Below, in pieces: positions 43,301 through 55,541 of a DNA stretch of 64,000 bases. Source of the stretch: Pseudomonas indica NBRC 103045 (lineage in GTDB: Bacteria > Pseudomonadota > Gammaproteobacteria > Pseudomonadales > Pseudomonadaceae). The position numbers and the translations under genes were made by a program. How positions within the stretch are numbered: the first letter of the stretch is position 1; each line of letters begins with the position of its first letter. The stretch is from positions 1 to 64,000 of the forward strand of contig NZ_BDAC01000012.1 in NCBI RefSeq assembly GCF_002091635.1, read 5' to 3'. Under the pieces are notes generated by a model, which was given only the letters and a program-made list of their open reading frames with translations, searched no databases and was not told where the DNA came from.

Positions 43301-46300
43301 CCCCCATGGGCGATGAAGCGGCTTCTGAAAACGTCATGGCGATCCACCAGCGCCTGAATGGCGCGCCGCAGCGCTCCAAGGTGCAAATCCCCTTCCAGGC
43401 GCAGTGCCATCGGGATCAGGTAGGTGGGACTGGGGCCTTCCATCTGGTCGAGGAACCACAGGCGCTGCTGGGCGAAGGACAGCGGCAACGGTGCTTCCCG
43501 CGAAACGGGCTCGACGGGCGGCACGACGGCTTGCCGGGATTGTGCCACGAGAGTGGCCTGCTCGTGCAGCACGGGGTGCTCGAACAGGACGGCCAGGCGG
43601 AGCTGGCACTGGAAGGCGTCCTGCAGGCGGGCGAGGAGCTGCATCATCAGCAGCGAATGGCCGCCGAGTTCGAAGAAATGATCGTGACGGCCGACCCGGT
43701 CGAGGTTCAACAGCGCGGTCCAGATACCGGCGATGCGGGTTTCCACGGGGCCCTGGGGCGGCTCGTAGGTGCGGCTGGCCACGGCGTCGGTGCCGGGTGC
43801 AGGCAGGGCGCGGCGGTCGAGCTTGCCGTTAGCGGTGAGCGGCAGAGCGTCGAGGCGGACAAAGGCGGCTGGCAGCATGTAGTCGGGCAGCTGGCTGGCC
43901 AAGACTTCGCGCAGCGCGGCCGGTGTTGGCGCCTGCGCTACGGGCCGGGCGGTGAAGTAGGCCACCAGTTGTTTGTCCCCGGCTCCGGTTTCGCGAGTGA
44001 GGACGACCGCCTCGCGAACACCGGGGCAACTGGCGAGACGGGCTTCGATCTCGCCCAGCTCGATGCGGAAACCCCGGATTTTCACCTGTTCGTCGATCCG
44101 TCCGAGGTATTCGAGGCTGCCGTCGTTGCGCCAGCGACCGAGGTCGCCAGAGCGGTAGAGCCGTGCGCCGGGCGGGCCGAAGGGATCGGTAATGAAGCGC
44201 TCGGCGGTGAGATCGGGGCGGTTGAGGTAGCCTCGGGCCAAGCCTGCGCCGCCCACATGCAGCTCTCCGGCAACGCCCAGCGGAGCCGGTTGGCCGTATT
44301 CGTCGAGGACATAGAGGCGCAAGTCCGGGATGCGTTCGCCGATGGGGCTGGCACCGGCCCGCTCGGCGTCGGCCGGCTCCAGCGCACGGTAGGTCACGTG
44401 CACCGTGGTTTCGGTGATGCCGTACATGTTCACCAGGCGCGTCCCGGCATTGGCCGGATGGGCGTACCAGGGCCTGAGCCAGGCGGTGTCCAGGGCCTCG
44501 CCGCCGAACACGATGCAGCGAAGCGCATGGCGGCGATCGCTGCCCGCCTGGGTGGTGCACAGTTGGCGGAAGGCGCTCGGGGTCTGGTTCAGGACGGTCA
44601 CGCCGATGTCGCAGAGCAGCGCATAGAAGTCTTGCGGCGAACGGCTGGCCGCGTGCGGCACGATCAGCAGTTTCCCGCCATGGAGCAGCGCCCCCCAGAT
44701 TTCCCACACCGAGAAGTCGAAGGCGAAGGAGTGGAACAGCGACCAGGTGTCCTGCGGGCCGAAGCCGAACCACGCCTGGGTGGCGGCGAACAGTCGGGTC
44801 ACTTGGCGATGCTCGATCATCACGCCCTTGGGCTTGCCGGTGGAGCCGGAGGTGTAGATGAGATAGGCCAGGTGGTCCGGGGTCAGGTCCGGCACTTCGG
44901 GGGCGGTGTCCGGCTGGCCGGCCCAGGCGGGGCGTTCCGCATCCAGTCGGCACAGCGGCAGGTCGTCTGGGAGAGCCAGCCCGTCCGGCAGGCTGCTGTC
45001 GGCCAGGAGGACCAGCGGCTGGCTGTCGTCGAGCATGAAGGCCAGGCGCTCCAGGGGGTAGGCCGGGTCCAGCGGTACGTAGGCACCGCCCGCCTTGAGG
45101 ATGGCCAGCAGGCCGACGAGCATGTCGAAACCGCGCTGGACGCAGATCGCCACGCGGGCATCGGGACCGACACCGAGCCCGCGCAGGTGATGGGCCAGGC
45201 GGTTGGCGCGGGCGTCCAGCTCGGCGTAGCTCATCCGCGCTTCGTCCATGACCAGGGCCACGGCATCGGGCGAGTGCCGGACCTGGGCCTCGAACAGCCG
45301 GTGGATGCAGGGCTGGGGCGGCGTGGCCTGGGTGCGGTTGAGCCCGTGCAGCAGGTGGTCGCGTTCGGCGGCGCTCAGCAGATCGATGCGGCCGAGTACC
45401 TGCCGTTCGTTCTCCACCATGCCGCGCAGCAGGGCCTGCAAATGGCCGGCGTGGCGCTCGATGGTGGTGGCATCGAACAGGGCGGTGGCGTAGTTGAGGT
45501 TGCCCTTGAGACGGTTGCCGGAGCGGCTGAAGGTCAGGGACAGGTCGAACTTGGCGGTGGTGCCGGGCAGTCCGAGAGACTGCGGTGACAGTGAAGCCCA
45601 GGGGCCGCTGTCGACAGCGATGGGCTCATGGTCTTCCCAGGCGAACATCACTTGCACCAGCGGAGCATGGGCGAGGCTGCGCGGCGGTTGCAGCAATTCC
45701 ACGACCTGTTCGAAGGGCAGCTCCTGATGGTCCTGGGCTTCCAAGGCGACCTGCCGGACCCGGCTCAGCAGCTCAGGGACGGTCAGGCGGCCGGGCTGGT
45801 CGATGCGCAGGGCCAGGGTGTTGACGAAGAAGCCGATCAGCGGCTCCAACTCGGTGCGGGTACGCCCGGCCACCGGAGTGCCGATCAGTACCGTCGGCTG
45901 GCGGGTGAGCCGGCCGAGCAGGGCGCCCCAGGCGGCCAGCAGGGTCATGTACGGGGTGCAGCCATGGCGGCGGCCGAGGGCTTCGAGGTCGCGGCTGAGA
46001 GCCGGGTCCAGCTCGAAGCCGAGGTTGGCGCCGGCGAAGTCTTGGATGGGCGGGCGTGGCCGGTCCAGGGGCAGGTCGATCAGCGTCGGCGCGTCGGCGA
46101 GTTGGGTGCGCCAGTAGTCGGCCTGCCGTTGCAGGTGTTCGCCGGTCAGCCAGCGGCGTTGCCAGGCGGCGTAGTCCGGGTACTGGATCGGCAGGGCCGG
46201 CAGCGGATCGTCGAGGCCCTGGGCGAAAGCATCGTAGAGCGCGGCGAGTTCGCGGCGCAGCACACCGGCGGACCAGCCATCGGAGACGATGTGGTGTTGG

Positions 46301-49300
46301 ACGATCAGCAATACGTGTTCGCGCTCGGCGAGACGCAGCAGGCGGAAGCGGATCGGTGCTTCTTCTTCGAGCCGGAAAAACGAGTGGGCTTCCCGTTCGA
46401 GCCGAGAAGCCAACTGGCTCGGATCGTCAAGGACTTCCTCATCCAGGCGGAAAGTCTGCTCGACGGGCAGGATATCCACCTGGGATTCGCCGTTGCGCTC
46501 CGCGAACCGACTGCGCAGTACCTCATGCCGGCTAACCAGTGCTTGCAGCGCTCGACGCAGGGCCATCGTATCCAGTGCCCCATCCAGGCGCAGCGCCAGA
46601 GGAATCAGGTAGGTAGAGTTGGGACCCTCCAGCCGGTCGAGGAACCACAGGCGCTGCTGGGCGAAGGACAGCGGCAGCGGAACTTGCCGCGAAGCGGGCT
46701 CGATGGGCGGCAGGGTCGTGTGCTGAGCCTGCGTCACGAGACGCCCCTGCTCGTGCAGCATGGGGTGCTCGAAGAGGTCGGCCAGATGCAACTGGCAGTG
46801 GAAGGCAGCCTGCAGGCGGGCGAGGAGCTGCATCACCAGTAGCGAATGGCCGCCGAGTTCGAAGAAGTGATCGTGACGGCCGACCCGGTCGAGGCCCAGC
46901 AGCGCGGCCCAGATACCGGCGATGCGGGTTTCCACGGGGCCCTGGGGCGGCTCGTAGGCACGGCTGGCCACGGCGTCGGTGCCGGGTGCGGGCAGGGCGC
47001 GGCGGTCGAGCTTGCCGTTGGCGGTGAGCGGCAGTGTGTCGAGGCGGACGAAGGCGGCCGGTAGCATGTAGTCGGGCAGTTGGCTGGCCAGGGCTTCGCG
47101 CAGCGCGGCCGGTGTTGGCGCCTGCGCTTCGGGCCGGACGGTGAAGTAGGCCACCAGTTGCTTGCCATCCGAACCGGTGTCGCGGACGATGACGGCCGTT
47201 TCGCGGACACCGGGGCAGGCGGCGAGACGGGCTTCGATCTCGCCCAGTTCGATGCGGAAGCCACGGATCTTCACCTGTTCGTCGATCCGGCCGAAGTATT
47301 CGAGGCTGCCGTCGGCGCGCCAGCGGCCGAGGTCGCCGGAGCGGTAGAGGCGTGCGCCGGGCGGGCCGAACGGGTCGGCGACGAAGCGTTCGGCGGTGAG
47401 GCCGGGGCGGTTCAGGTAGCCGCGTGCCACACCCGGTCCGCCGATGCAGATTTCGCCGGCGACGCCGATGGGGACTTCCCGCAGCCGCTCATCCAGCAGG
47501 TGGACACGCGCGTTGTCGATGGGCGTGCCGAGGGACAGGTCGGAGGAGTTCAGCGTGGCGTTCATCGTGGCCAGCACGGTCGTTTCCGTCGGGCCGTAGG
47601 CGTTGATCATTGACCGGCCAGGGCTCCAGCGGCCCACCAGGGCCGGCGGGCAGGCTTCGCCGGCGACGATGAGATGGCGGACCGAAGCCAGGCTGCCTTC
47701 CGGCATGACCGCCAGGGCGGCGGGTGGCAAGGTCAGGTGAGTGATGCCTTCGCGCTCCACCAGCGCGGCGAGTGGGATGCCTGGCGTCAGTGCATCGGGC
47801 TCGGCCGCTACCAGCGTCGCGCCCGAAAGCAACGGGCGCAGCAATTCGGAAATGGCCGCATCGAAACTGGGGGAGGCGAACTGCAGCACACGGCTGCCTG
47901 GTCCGAGCGCGCAACGGCGCCGATGGGTGCTGACCAGGTGCGGCAGGCCCTGGTGCGTCACCACTACGCCTTTCGGTCGGCCGGTAGAGCCGGAGGTGTA
48001 GATGAGGTAGGCCGCCTGCCGTGGCGACAGGGCGAAGCCGCGTGCCGTGTCGTCCGGATCGCTGTCGGACTGGCATGCCAGGCTGGCGAGGCAGTCCGGA
48101 TCGTCGAGCCGCAGGAGCGGACCCTGGATGTGCGGAAGGTCCTGTTGCAGGGCGACGGTGGTCAACAGTGCCATGGGGCGCGCGTCTGTCACCATGTAGG
48201 CGAGGCGTTCGCGCGGATAGCCGGGATCGAGCGGCAAATAGGTGGCGCCGGCCTTGAAGATCGCCAGCAGGGCGATCGCCAGGTCTGCCCCACGGGGCAA
48301 GGCGACGGCCACATGATCCTCGTGGCCCACACCCAGGGCCAGCAGTCGATGGGCCAGCCGGTTGGCGCGGGCGTTCAGTTCGGCGTAGCTCAGCGCCTCG
48401 CTGGCGTCGACGAGGGCGATGGCTTTCGGAGAGCGCCTGACCTGGCGTTCGAACAGCACGGACACCGGGGCTTCCTCGACCGGGTGGTAGCTGTTGTTCC
48501 AGAGGTCGAGCTGATGCCGGTCATGGCGGTCCAGCAGATCGATATCGCCGATCCGGCGGTCGGAGTCCGCCAGCATGCCATCGAGGATGTGCCGCCAGTG
48601 TCGGGCCAGGCGCTCTGCGCTGGTGCGGTCGAACAGCTCCATGGCGTATTCCAGGCTGCCCTGCAGTCGAACTGGCTGGCCTTGGTCATCCAGCGTTTCG
48701 CGCAGGTTGAAGACCAGGTCGAACTTGACCGATGACAGACATGCCGGCTGCGGTGTGGCGACAAGGTCTGCCAGGGCGAGGCCTGTTTGCGTGCCGTGCT
48801 GAAGCCCCAGCATGACCTGGAACAGTGGGTGGGCGGACAAGGTGCGTGATGGATTCAGTGCTTCGACCAACCGCTCGAACGGCAGGTCCTGGTGGGCGTA
48901 GGCCGCCAGGTTCCGTTCGCGGACACGGCTGAGCAATTCCGCGATGCCGGGATCGCCGCTGGTGTCGGTACGCAGGGCGAGAGTGTTGACGAAGAAGCCG
49001 ACCAGCGGGGCGAGCGCTTCGTCGGTGCGTCCGGCGATCGGGGCGCCGATGACGATGTCAGTACCTGCGCCATGGCGGGTGAGAAGAATGGCCAGGGCAG
49101 CCTGCAGCACCATGAACAGGGTGGCGCCATGTCGTTGGCCGAGGGCGGTCAGCTCCGCATGCAGATGCTCCGGCAGGTCCAGGGGGACCGAGTCGCCCCG
49201 ATGATTCGGCCGGGCCGGCCGGGGACGGTCGGGTTGTGGCCCGCACAGCTCCGGTACACCGTGGAGCGCTTCGCGCCAGTAGGCAAGCTGGCGTTCGGCC

Positions 49301-52300
49301 AGGGTGGCGTTGCCTATGGGCTGTTCCAGCAGGGCGTGCTGCCACAGCGTGTAGTCGGCGTATTGGACAGGCAGGGGCGGCCAGGCCGGCGCCTGGCCGC
49401 GACGCCGGGCCGCGTAGGCGGTTGCCAGGTCCGCCGATAGTGGGGGAATGGAGAAGCCGTCGGCGGCGATGTGATGCAGCACCAGCAGCAGGACATGCTG
49501 CGTCGGGCCTAGCTCGAACAGGATGGCGCGTAGCGGGATTTCCCGTGTCAGGTCGAAGCGATGGTGGACCGCCTGGTTCAGGGCATTACGCACTGCGGGG
49601 GGCAGCGGAGCATCCGGTCGTTCGCCCAGGCCGAGGGCGATGCGCTCCAGGACCGGACGGGCCTGATCGGCAGAGAGGATGCGCTGGCAGGCACCGTCGG
49701 CGGTTTCGGCGAACAGCGTCCGCAGGCTTTCGTGGCGTTCGACGAGGTCGGCCAGGGCGTGATCCAGCGCGACATGGTCCAGCTCGCCGTGCAGGCTCCA
49801 GCAGACGGGGATGTTGTAGGTCGGGCTCGGGCCTTCGAGGCGGTGAATGAACCACAGCCGTTGTTGAGCGGGCGACAGCGGAAGCGAATCGGGGCGTGGC
49901 TGGGGACGCAGGACGGGGCGGGTTTCGCCGGCGTCGTCGTCGAGCCGTTGAAGGAGTTGGGCAACGCTGGGCGCCTCGAAGAGCGTACGCAGCGGGAGGT
50001 CCAGACTCAATGCCGAGCGAACCCGGCTGACCAGTTGGGTGGCGAGGAGCGAGTGGCCGCCCAGGTCGAAGAAGTTGTCGTCGAGGCCGACCCGGGGCAA
50101 CCCGAGCGTATCGGCGAAGAGTGAGGCGAGGGCGCGTTCGCGGGGTGTCCGGGGTTCGCGAATGGCGGACGAGGCGGTGAAGTCGGGTGCGGGCAGGGCC
50201 TTGCGGTCGATCTTGCCGTTCGCGGTCAGCGGAAGTGCGTCGAGCATGACCACGGCGGCCGGGACCATGTAGTCCGGCAGGCGCTCGGCGAGATGGCGCC
50301 GCAAGACGGCGGGATCGGGGCATGCCTTATCACAGGGGACCGTATAGGCGACCAACTGCTTGCCGCCGGCCGGCGCTTCGCGGACAAGCACGACGGCCTG
50401 GGCGACGCCGGGGTGCTGCTCCAATACGGCCTGGATTTCGCCGGGCTCGATGCGGAAACCGCGAATCTTCACCTGATCGTCGATGCGGCCGAGGAATTCG
50501 AGGATGCCGTCGTGGCGCCACCGGCCGAGGTCGCCGGAGCGATAGAGACGTGAGCCGGGTGGGCCGAAGGGATCGGCGACGAATCGCTCGGCGGTGAGGC
50601 CGGGGCGGTTCAGGTAGCCGCGCGCAACGCCCGGCCCGCCGATGCAGATTTCTCCGGCGACGCCGATGGGCTGCCGCCGGAGCCGATGGTCGAGGATGTG
50701 CACCTGGGTATTGCCCAGCGGCAGGCCGAGGGGGACGTTTTCCGCCACCGGGGCGGCGGTGGGCAGGGCATGCGCCACGGCGAAGGTGGTGGTTTCCGTG
50801 GGGCCGTAGACGTGTACCGTCCGGGTCGCCGGACAGGCATCGAGCATGCGTCGGAAGGCCGCGGGCGAGGCGCGCTCGCCGCCGGTCCATACGGTGCGCA
50901 GGCTGGAGAGACTGGATGGAGCGCTGTCCATGATCAGGCGAAACAGCGCGGTGGTCAGGAACAGCGCCGTGATGCCGCCTTCGACGAGCGTCCGCTCCAG
51001 GGTGGTCGGGTCCAGCTCACCCCCGGGCGCAGCCACCACCGTTCCCCCGGTCAGCAGGGGAACCCAGATTTCGTAGGTGGACGCATCGAAGGCATGGGAC
51101 GAGTGCGCCAGTACGCAGGCATGGTCGCCGTCCTGCCAGCGCCGGTCGCCGACGAAGCTGGCGATGTTACGGTGGCTGACGGCGACGCCTTTCGGCTTTC
51201 CGGTCGAGCCGGAGGTGTAGATGACGTAGGCCAGTTGGTCCGCCGAGCAGGGAACGTCCGGGATGGTGGCGGGTCCGTGCGCTATTTCGGCCTCGTCGAG
51301 GGTGACGATGCAGCCGGCGAGCCCTTCGCCGTGGGCTCTGTCGCGAACCAGCAGCACCTTCGTGGCGGCGTCTTCGACGATCCAGCGCTTGCGCTCTTCG
51401 GGATAGCGGGACGACAGCGGGACATAGACGCCGCCGGCCTTGAGCACCGCGAGGATCGACACGACGAAATCGAGGGTGTCTTCGAGCAGCACGGCGACGG
51501 CGTCTTCCCGGGCGACACCGGAGGCCAGCAGGCGGTGGGCGAGCCGGTTGGAGCGATTGTCGAGTTCCGCATAGGACAGCCGGGTGGCGCCGGCGACCAG
51601 GGCCGTGGCGTCGGGATGCTCCAGCACACGCCGCGCGAACAGCGCCGGGATGGGCCATTCGTCCACTGCTTGCCGGGTATCGTTCCACTGTTCCAACCGG
51701 TGGGTTTCTTCGGCATCGAGCAGGGCGATGTCGTCGATTCGTTCTCTGGGGGCGGCGGCCATGGCCTCCAGTATCCGCTGCCAGCGTTCCGCCAGGTGTT
51801 CGGCGGTGGGGCGGTCGAACAGATCGGCGGCATATTCGAGGCGGCCCCACAGGCCGGCCGGCTCGCCACCGGGGCTTGTTTCTTCGCGCAGATTGAAGAC
51901 CAGGTCGCACTTGATCGACGGCTGTTCCACTGGCTTCGGCGTGACTTGCAGGCCGGCCAGGGCGAGCCGGGGGAGTGCCATGTTCTGCAGCCCCAGCATC
52001 ACCTGGAACACCGGATGCGCCGAGGGAGTGCGGAGCGGATTCAACGCCTCGACCACTTGCTCGAAAGGCACGTCCTGGTTCGCATAGGCGGCCAGGCTCT
52101 GGTCGCGGACCCGCTTCAACAGGTCCGCCACCGTGGGATTGCCGCGGGTGTCGGTGCGCAAGGCCAGGGTATTGACGAAGAAGCCGACCAGCGGGGCGAG
52201 GGCTTGGTCGTCGCGTCCGGCCACCGGTGAGCCGATCACGATGTCCTGGCCCGCGCCATGCCGGCTGAGGAGGATCGCCAGGGCGGCCTGTAGCACCATG

Positions 52301-54900
52301 AACAGGCTGGCGCCATGGCGCTGACCTAGTCCGATCAGGGCGCCGTGCAGTGCCGACGGGATCTACAAGGCCAGCAAGCCGCCTCGTTGGCTGAGCAGGG
52401 CGGGGCGTGGACGGTCGGGCAGCGGCGTGCAGAGATCGGGCAGGCCCGACAAGGCGTCTCGCCAATGGGCGAGTTGGCGGGCGGAGAGGCTGTCGGGGTT
52501 TTCCGGCGAGCCCAGCATGGCGTGCTGCCAGAGGGTGTAGTCGGCGTACTGGAGCGGCAACGCTGCCCACTCCGGGGCCCTGCCGTTCCGGCGGGCGGCG
52601 TAGGCGGTCGACAGATCGGCCATCAGGGGGGCGATGGACCAGCCGTCGGCGGCGATGTGGTGCAGGACCAGCACCAGCAGGTGACGTTCCGGTGCGAGCC
52701 GCAGCAGGGTGGCGCGCAGGGGAATCTGCGTGGCCAGGTCGAACGGCCGGCTCGCTGCCTGTTCCAGCGCGGCCCGCGGGTCGCCCGCCACATCGACCCG
52801 TTCGAGGGACGGACGGGCCTGGGTTGGTGGCAGGATGTGCTGGTGTGGGCCGGTTTCCGCCTCGGGAAATATCGTGCGCAGGCTTTCGTGGCGATCGGTC
52901 AGGTCGCCCAGGGAGGCCTCCAGCGCATCGGTATCGAGCGGGCCTTCGAGCAGCCAGCCGGACGGGAGGTTGTAGGTTGCGCCCGGGCCTTCGAGCTTTT
53001 GCAGGAACCAGAGGCGCTGCTGGGCCGGAGACAGCGGCAGGCGCTCGGGCCGTAGCGCCGACGCCAGGCGTGGACGGTCGGCAGCCGTCGGGCTGCTGTC
53101 CAGTCGAGCGGCCAGCTCCGCGACGCTGGGCGCTTCGAAGAGCGTGCGGACCGACAAGTCCAAGCCCAGGGATTCACGAACGCGGCCCGCCAACTGGATG
53201 GCCAGCAGTGAGTGGCCGCCGAGATCGAAGAAGCTGTCGTCGATGCCGATATCCGGTACGCCGAGGGTGTCGGCGAAGAGCGTCGCCAGGGTGCGCTCGC
53301 GGGGTGTGCGTGGCGCGCGGGAGTCTGCGCGGGCGGCGAAGGTCGGGGCGGGTAGAGCCTGGCGGTCGATCTTGCCATGGGCGGTCAATGGCAGCGCCGG
53401 GAGCATCAGCACGGCGGCGGGAACCATATGGTCCGGCAGGCGCTCGGCGAGGAAGCGGCGCAGCGTCTCGGGCTGGGGATGCTGGCCGTCGGTGGGAACG
53501 GCATAGGCGACCAGTCGTTTGCTGCCGGGCGGGTTCTCATGCAGATGGACGAGGGCTTGGGCCACACCGGGATGCTGCTCCAGCAGGGCCTGAATCTCGC
53601 CGGGCTCGATACGGAAGCCGCGAATCTTCACTTGGTCATCGATGCGTCCGAGGAACTCCAGGCTGCCGTCGTCTCGCCAGCGGCCGAGATCGCCGGAGCG
53701 GTAGAGACGTGCGCCGGGCGGGCCGAAAGGATCGGCGACGAAGCGTTCGGCGGTGAGGCCTGAGCGGTTCAGGTAACCCCGGGCGATGCCGGCACCGCCG
53801 ATGCAGATTTCCCCAGGGGTACCGAGGGGGACCTGCCGGAGTCCGGCATCGAGGAGGTGGATGCGGACGTTATCGATGGGGGTGCCGATGGACAGGTCCG
53901 AGGGGCTCAGCGTGGCGTTCATCGTCGCCAGTACGGTCGCTTCCGTCGGGCCATAGGCGTTGACCAACCGCCGCTGGCGACTTTCCCAGCGCTCCACCAG
54001 GGCGGGGGAAAAGGCTTCGCCGGCGACGATGAGGCAGCGGACCGATGCGAGGCTGTCGTCCGGCATGACGGCGAGGACTGCGGGTGTCAGGGTGAGGTGC
54101 GTGATGCTTGTGCGTTCGACCAGCGCGGCCAGGGGAGCACCGGGGGCCAATTGTTCAGGGGACGCCATCACCAGGGTGGCGCCGGACAACAGCGGCCGCA
54201 GCATCTCCGAAATCGCCGCGTCGAAGCCAGGCGAGGCGAACTGCAGCACCCGGCAGCCGGGCCCCAGTTCGCAACGCCGTTGGTGGGTGCTGACCAGGTG
54301 CGGCAGGCCGCGATGAGGCACCACCACACCTTTCGGTTGCCCCGTGGAGCCCGAGGTGTAGATGATGTAGGCGCTCTGATGGGGCACCAGCGTGAAGCCC
54401 CGCTCGCTGTCGCTGGGCGCGTGGGAAGGCTGTTGGGCGAGATCGGCCTGGCACTGGGCATCGTCGAGCAGCAGCGTACCGGCGGCGTCGAAGGCGGGAA
54501 GAGTCTTCTGGTTTTCGCGGGTAGTCAGCAGCAACGCCGGCTGGGCGTCGCCGATCATATAAGCCAGGCGCGTGGACGGGTAATCCGCATCGAGCGGCAA
54601 GTAAGTGCCGCCCGCCTTGAGGATGGCGAGCAGGGCGATGGGAAGTTCCGGCGAACGGGGCAAGGCGACGGCAACCCGGCTTTCCCGGCCGATTCCCAAT
54701 TCGATGAGCCGATGGGCCAGCCGGTTGGCTCGTTCGTCCAGCTCCGCATAAGTCAGATGCGTATCGCCGAAGACGATGGCTTGCGCATTGGCATGTTTGG
54801 TCACCTGCCGCTCGAAGAGTTGAGGAACCGGTAGTTCGTCGAGCGTATGCGTGGTGTCGTTCCAGGTATTCAGCGGGCGCTTCTCGTCAGCACTGAGCAT
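39598..54900 (-). CDS. Five-module NRPS (predicted Tyr-Ile-Tyr-Thr-Gln), interrupted by one amber codon
   Basis: The frame from 54900 to 39598 is one continuous reading frame of 5100 codons apart from TAG at codon 846. Domain order: A-T / C-A-T / C-A-T / C-A-T / C-A-T-TE. Pocket residues read by alignment with GrsA-Phe positions (235, 236, 239, 278, 299, 301, 322, 330, 331) are DASTIAAVL, DAYFWGVTF, DASTIAAVL, DFWNVGMVH and DAWQFGLID. These correspond to known Tyr, Ile/Val, Tyr, Thr and Gln codes. There is no starter C domain, so the peptide keeps a free N-terminus. There is no E domain and the C domains look LCL-type ([15 protein letters not shown] or HHIVSDG), so all residues should be L. 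The TE (GWSIGG) would release a linear acid. Genes for a sulfotransferase, APS kinase and MbtH flank it in one operon. The product matches the phytosulfokine backbone. Confidence 0.9.
40330..43490 (-). other. NRPS module 5: C-A(Gln)-T
   Basis: The C domain begins [20 protein letters not shown] with HHIVSDGWS and is nearly identical to that of module 4 over several hundred bases. The pocket comes from [10 protein letters not shown] (Asp at codon 4462), [16 protein letters not shown] and [24 protein letters not shown] is identical to the known Gln code. Confidence 0.9.
43491..46684 (-). other. NRPS module 4: C-A(Thr)-T
   Basis: The C domain begins [20 protein letters not shown] with HHIVSDGWS. 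The pocket comes from [10 protein letters not shown] (Asp at codon 3395), [16 protein letters not shown] and [24 protein letters not shown] differs by one conservative change from the well-known Thr code DFWNIGMVH. Confidence 0.9.
46685..49886 (-). other. NRPS module 3: C-A(Tyr)-T
   Basis: The C domain begins [20 protein letters not shown] with HHIAADGFS. The A domain pocket comes from [10 protein letters not shown] (Asp at codon 2347), [16 protein letters not shown] and [15 protein letters not shown]. The nine-residue code is identical to module 1, so both modules activate the same amino acid, Tyr by code. Confidence 0.85.
49887..53054 (-). other. NRPS module 2: C-A(Ile/Val)-T, holds the amber codon
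   Basis: The C domain starts [20 protein letters not shown] and has HHIAADGWS. It is cut by TAG at codon 846 and continues [20 protein letters not shown] in frame. In the A domain the pocket residues come from [10 protein letters not shown] (Asp at codon 1272), [16 protein letters not shown] and [15 protein letters not shown]. The code DAYFWGVTF is close to Ile/Val codes such as DAFFYGITF. Ile versus Val cannot be settled by eye. Confidence 0.75.
52363..52365 (-). other. In-frame amber stop inside C domain of NRPS module 2
   Basis: The codons read GCC TTG TAG ATC CCG on the minus strand. The reading frame is open for 845 codons before and 4254 codons after it. The aligned C domain of module 3 has Asp here ([11 protein letters not shown]). 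One base change would restore CAG (Gln), GAG (Glu) or another sense codon. No ribosome binding site or start lies behind it; the next Met (52299) is inside the C domain. Confidence 0.95.
53055..54900 (-). other. NRPS module 1: A(Tyr)-T
   Basis: The protein opens directly with the tail that normally follows a C domain ([20 protein letters not shown]) and an A domain. [13 protein letters not shown] is core A3. Asp235 equivalent is codon 227 in [10 protein letters not shown]; the other pocket residues come from [15 protein letters not shown] and [15 protein letters not shown]. The code DASTIAAVL differs at two positions from the known Tyr code DASTVAAVC. The carrier Ser is codon 564 (GGHSLLA). 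Confidence 0.85.
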
Positions 54901-55483
54901 TGTCGAGATCCGGTCGGGAAGAAAGGTGGGTGTGGAGAGCGTCTAGGATGCGAGCGGTACAGGTCTGCACGTCGAACCGGCCGGTATCGACCGGCAGCGC
55001 TTCCTCTCCCGGTGGTTCGTAGGGCGCGGCGATCCCGGTCATGCCGGACAGCAGGCCGTCTTCCACCTGGCGGTAGAGGCCTTTGGGGTCGCGGGCGCGG
55101 CAGGTTTCCAGCGACGCACAAACCCAGACTTCCAGCATGTTCGCGGGGCCGATGATGGTGCGGGCGAGTTGCCGGTCGGCGCGGTAGGGCGAGACAAGCG
55201 CGACGATGACATCCACCCCGGCGTCGTTGAGTATCCGTGCGACGTGGGCGACCCGGCGTACCTGCTCCTTGCGGTCTTCGCGGCCGTATCCCAAGTCGCT
55301 GCTCAAGCCTTGGCGAAGCGTGTCGCCATCCAGGATGGCGCAGCGCTGACCGCATCGTTCCAGCCGCTCCTTCAGGTGGCCGGCAAGGGTGGTCTTGCCT
55401 GCTCCGGACAGACCGGTCATCCAGAGCGTGGCGGGATTGCGGATGTCCGCACGCGGGGTATGTGAGCTGTCAGCCGTTCGCAT
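54887..55483 (-). CDS. Adenylylsulfate (APS) kinase, 198 aa
   Basis: The P-loop GLSGAGKTTLAG spans residues 24-35. APS-kinase motifs follow: ILDGDTLRQGLSSDLGYGRE and DRKEQVRRVAHVARILNDAG, then ALVSPYRADRQLAR and RDPKGLYRQVEDG. The enzyme phosphorylates APS to PAPS, the sulfate donor for sulfotransferases. It overlaps the NRPS start by 14 bases and follows the sulfotransferase by 58 bases, so it is a dedicated supply gene in the cluster. It is a stand-alone CysC-type protein, while assimilatory sulfate genes lie outside the window. Confidence 0.93.
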   Translation of the reverse strand: MRTADSSHTPRADIRNPATLWMTGLSGAGKTTLAGHLKERLERCGQRCAILDGDTLRQGLSSDLGYGREDRKEQVRRVAHVARILNDAGVDVIVALVSPYRADRQLARTIIGPANMLEVWVCASLETCRARDPKGLYRQVEDGLLSGMTGIAAPYEPPGEEALPVDTGRFDVQTCTARILDALHTHLSSRPDLDNAQC

Positions 55484-55541
55484 GCTATGCCTGCTTCGTG
55501 GTCGATTCGCCGGGGCGGCGCGGCGGTGGACGGAGGTTCGG

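Noticed and set aside
39598-52299. Second NRPS gene starting at Met 52299
   Set aside because: The Met is inside the condensation domain ([10 protein letters not shown]), has no ribosome binding site, and is in phase with the upstream frame. It is only the first Met after the amber codon.
39598-54900. Epimerization or starter (lipoinitiation) condensation domain in the NRPS
   Set aside because: Only four C domains of LCL appearance, five A, five T and one TE were found. No E domain lies between T and C, and the protein begins with an A domain.
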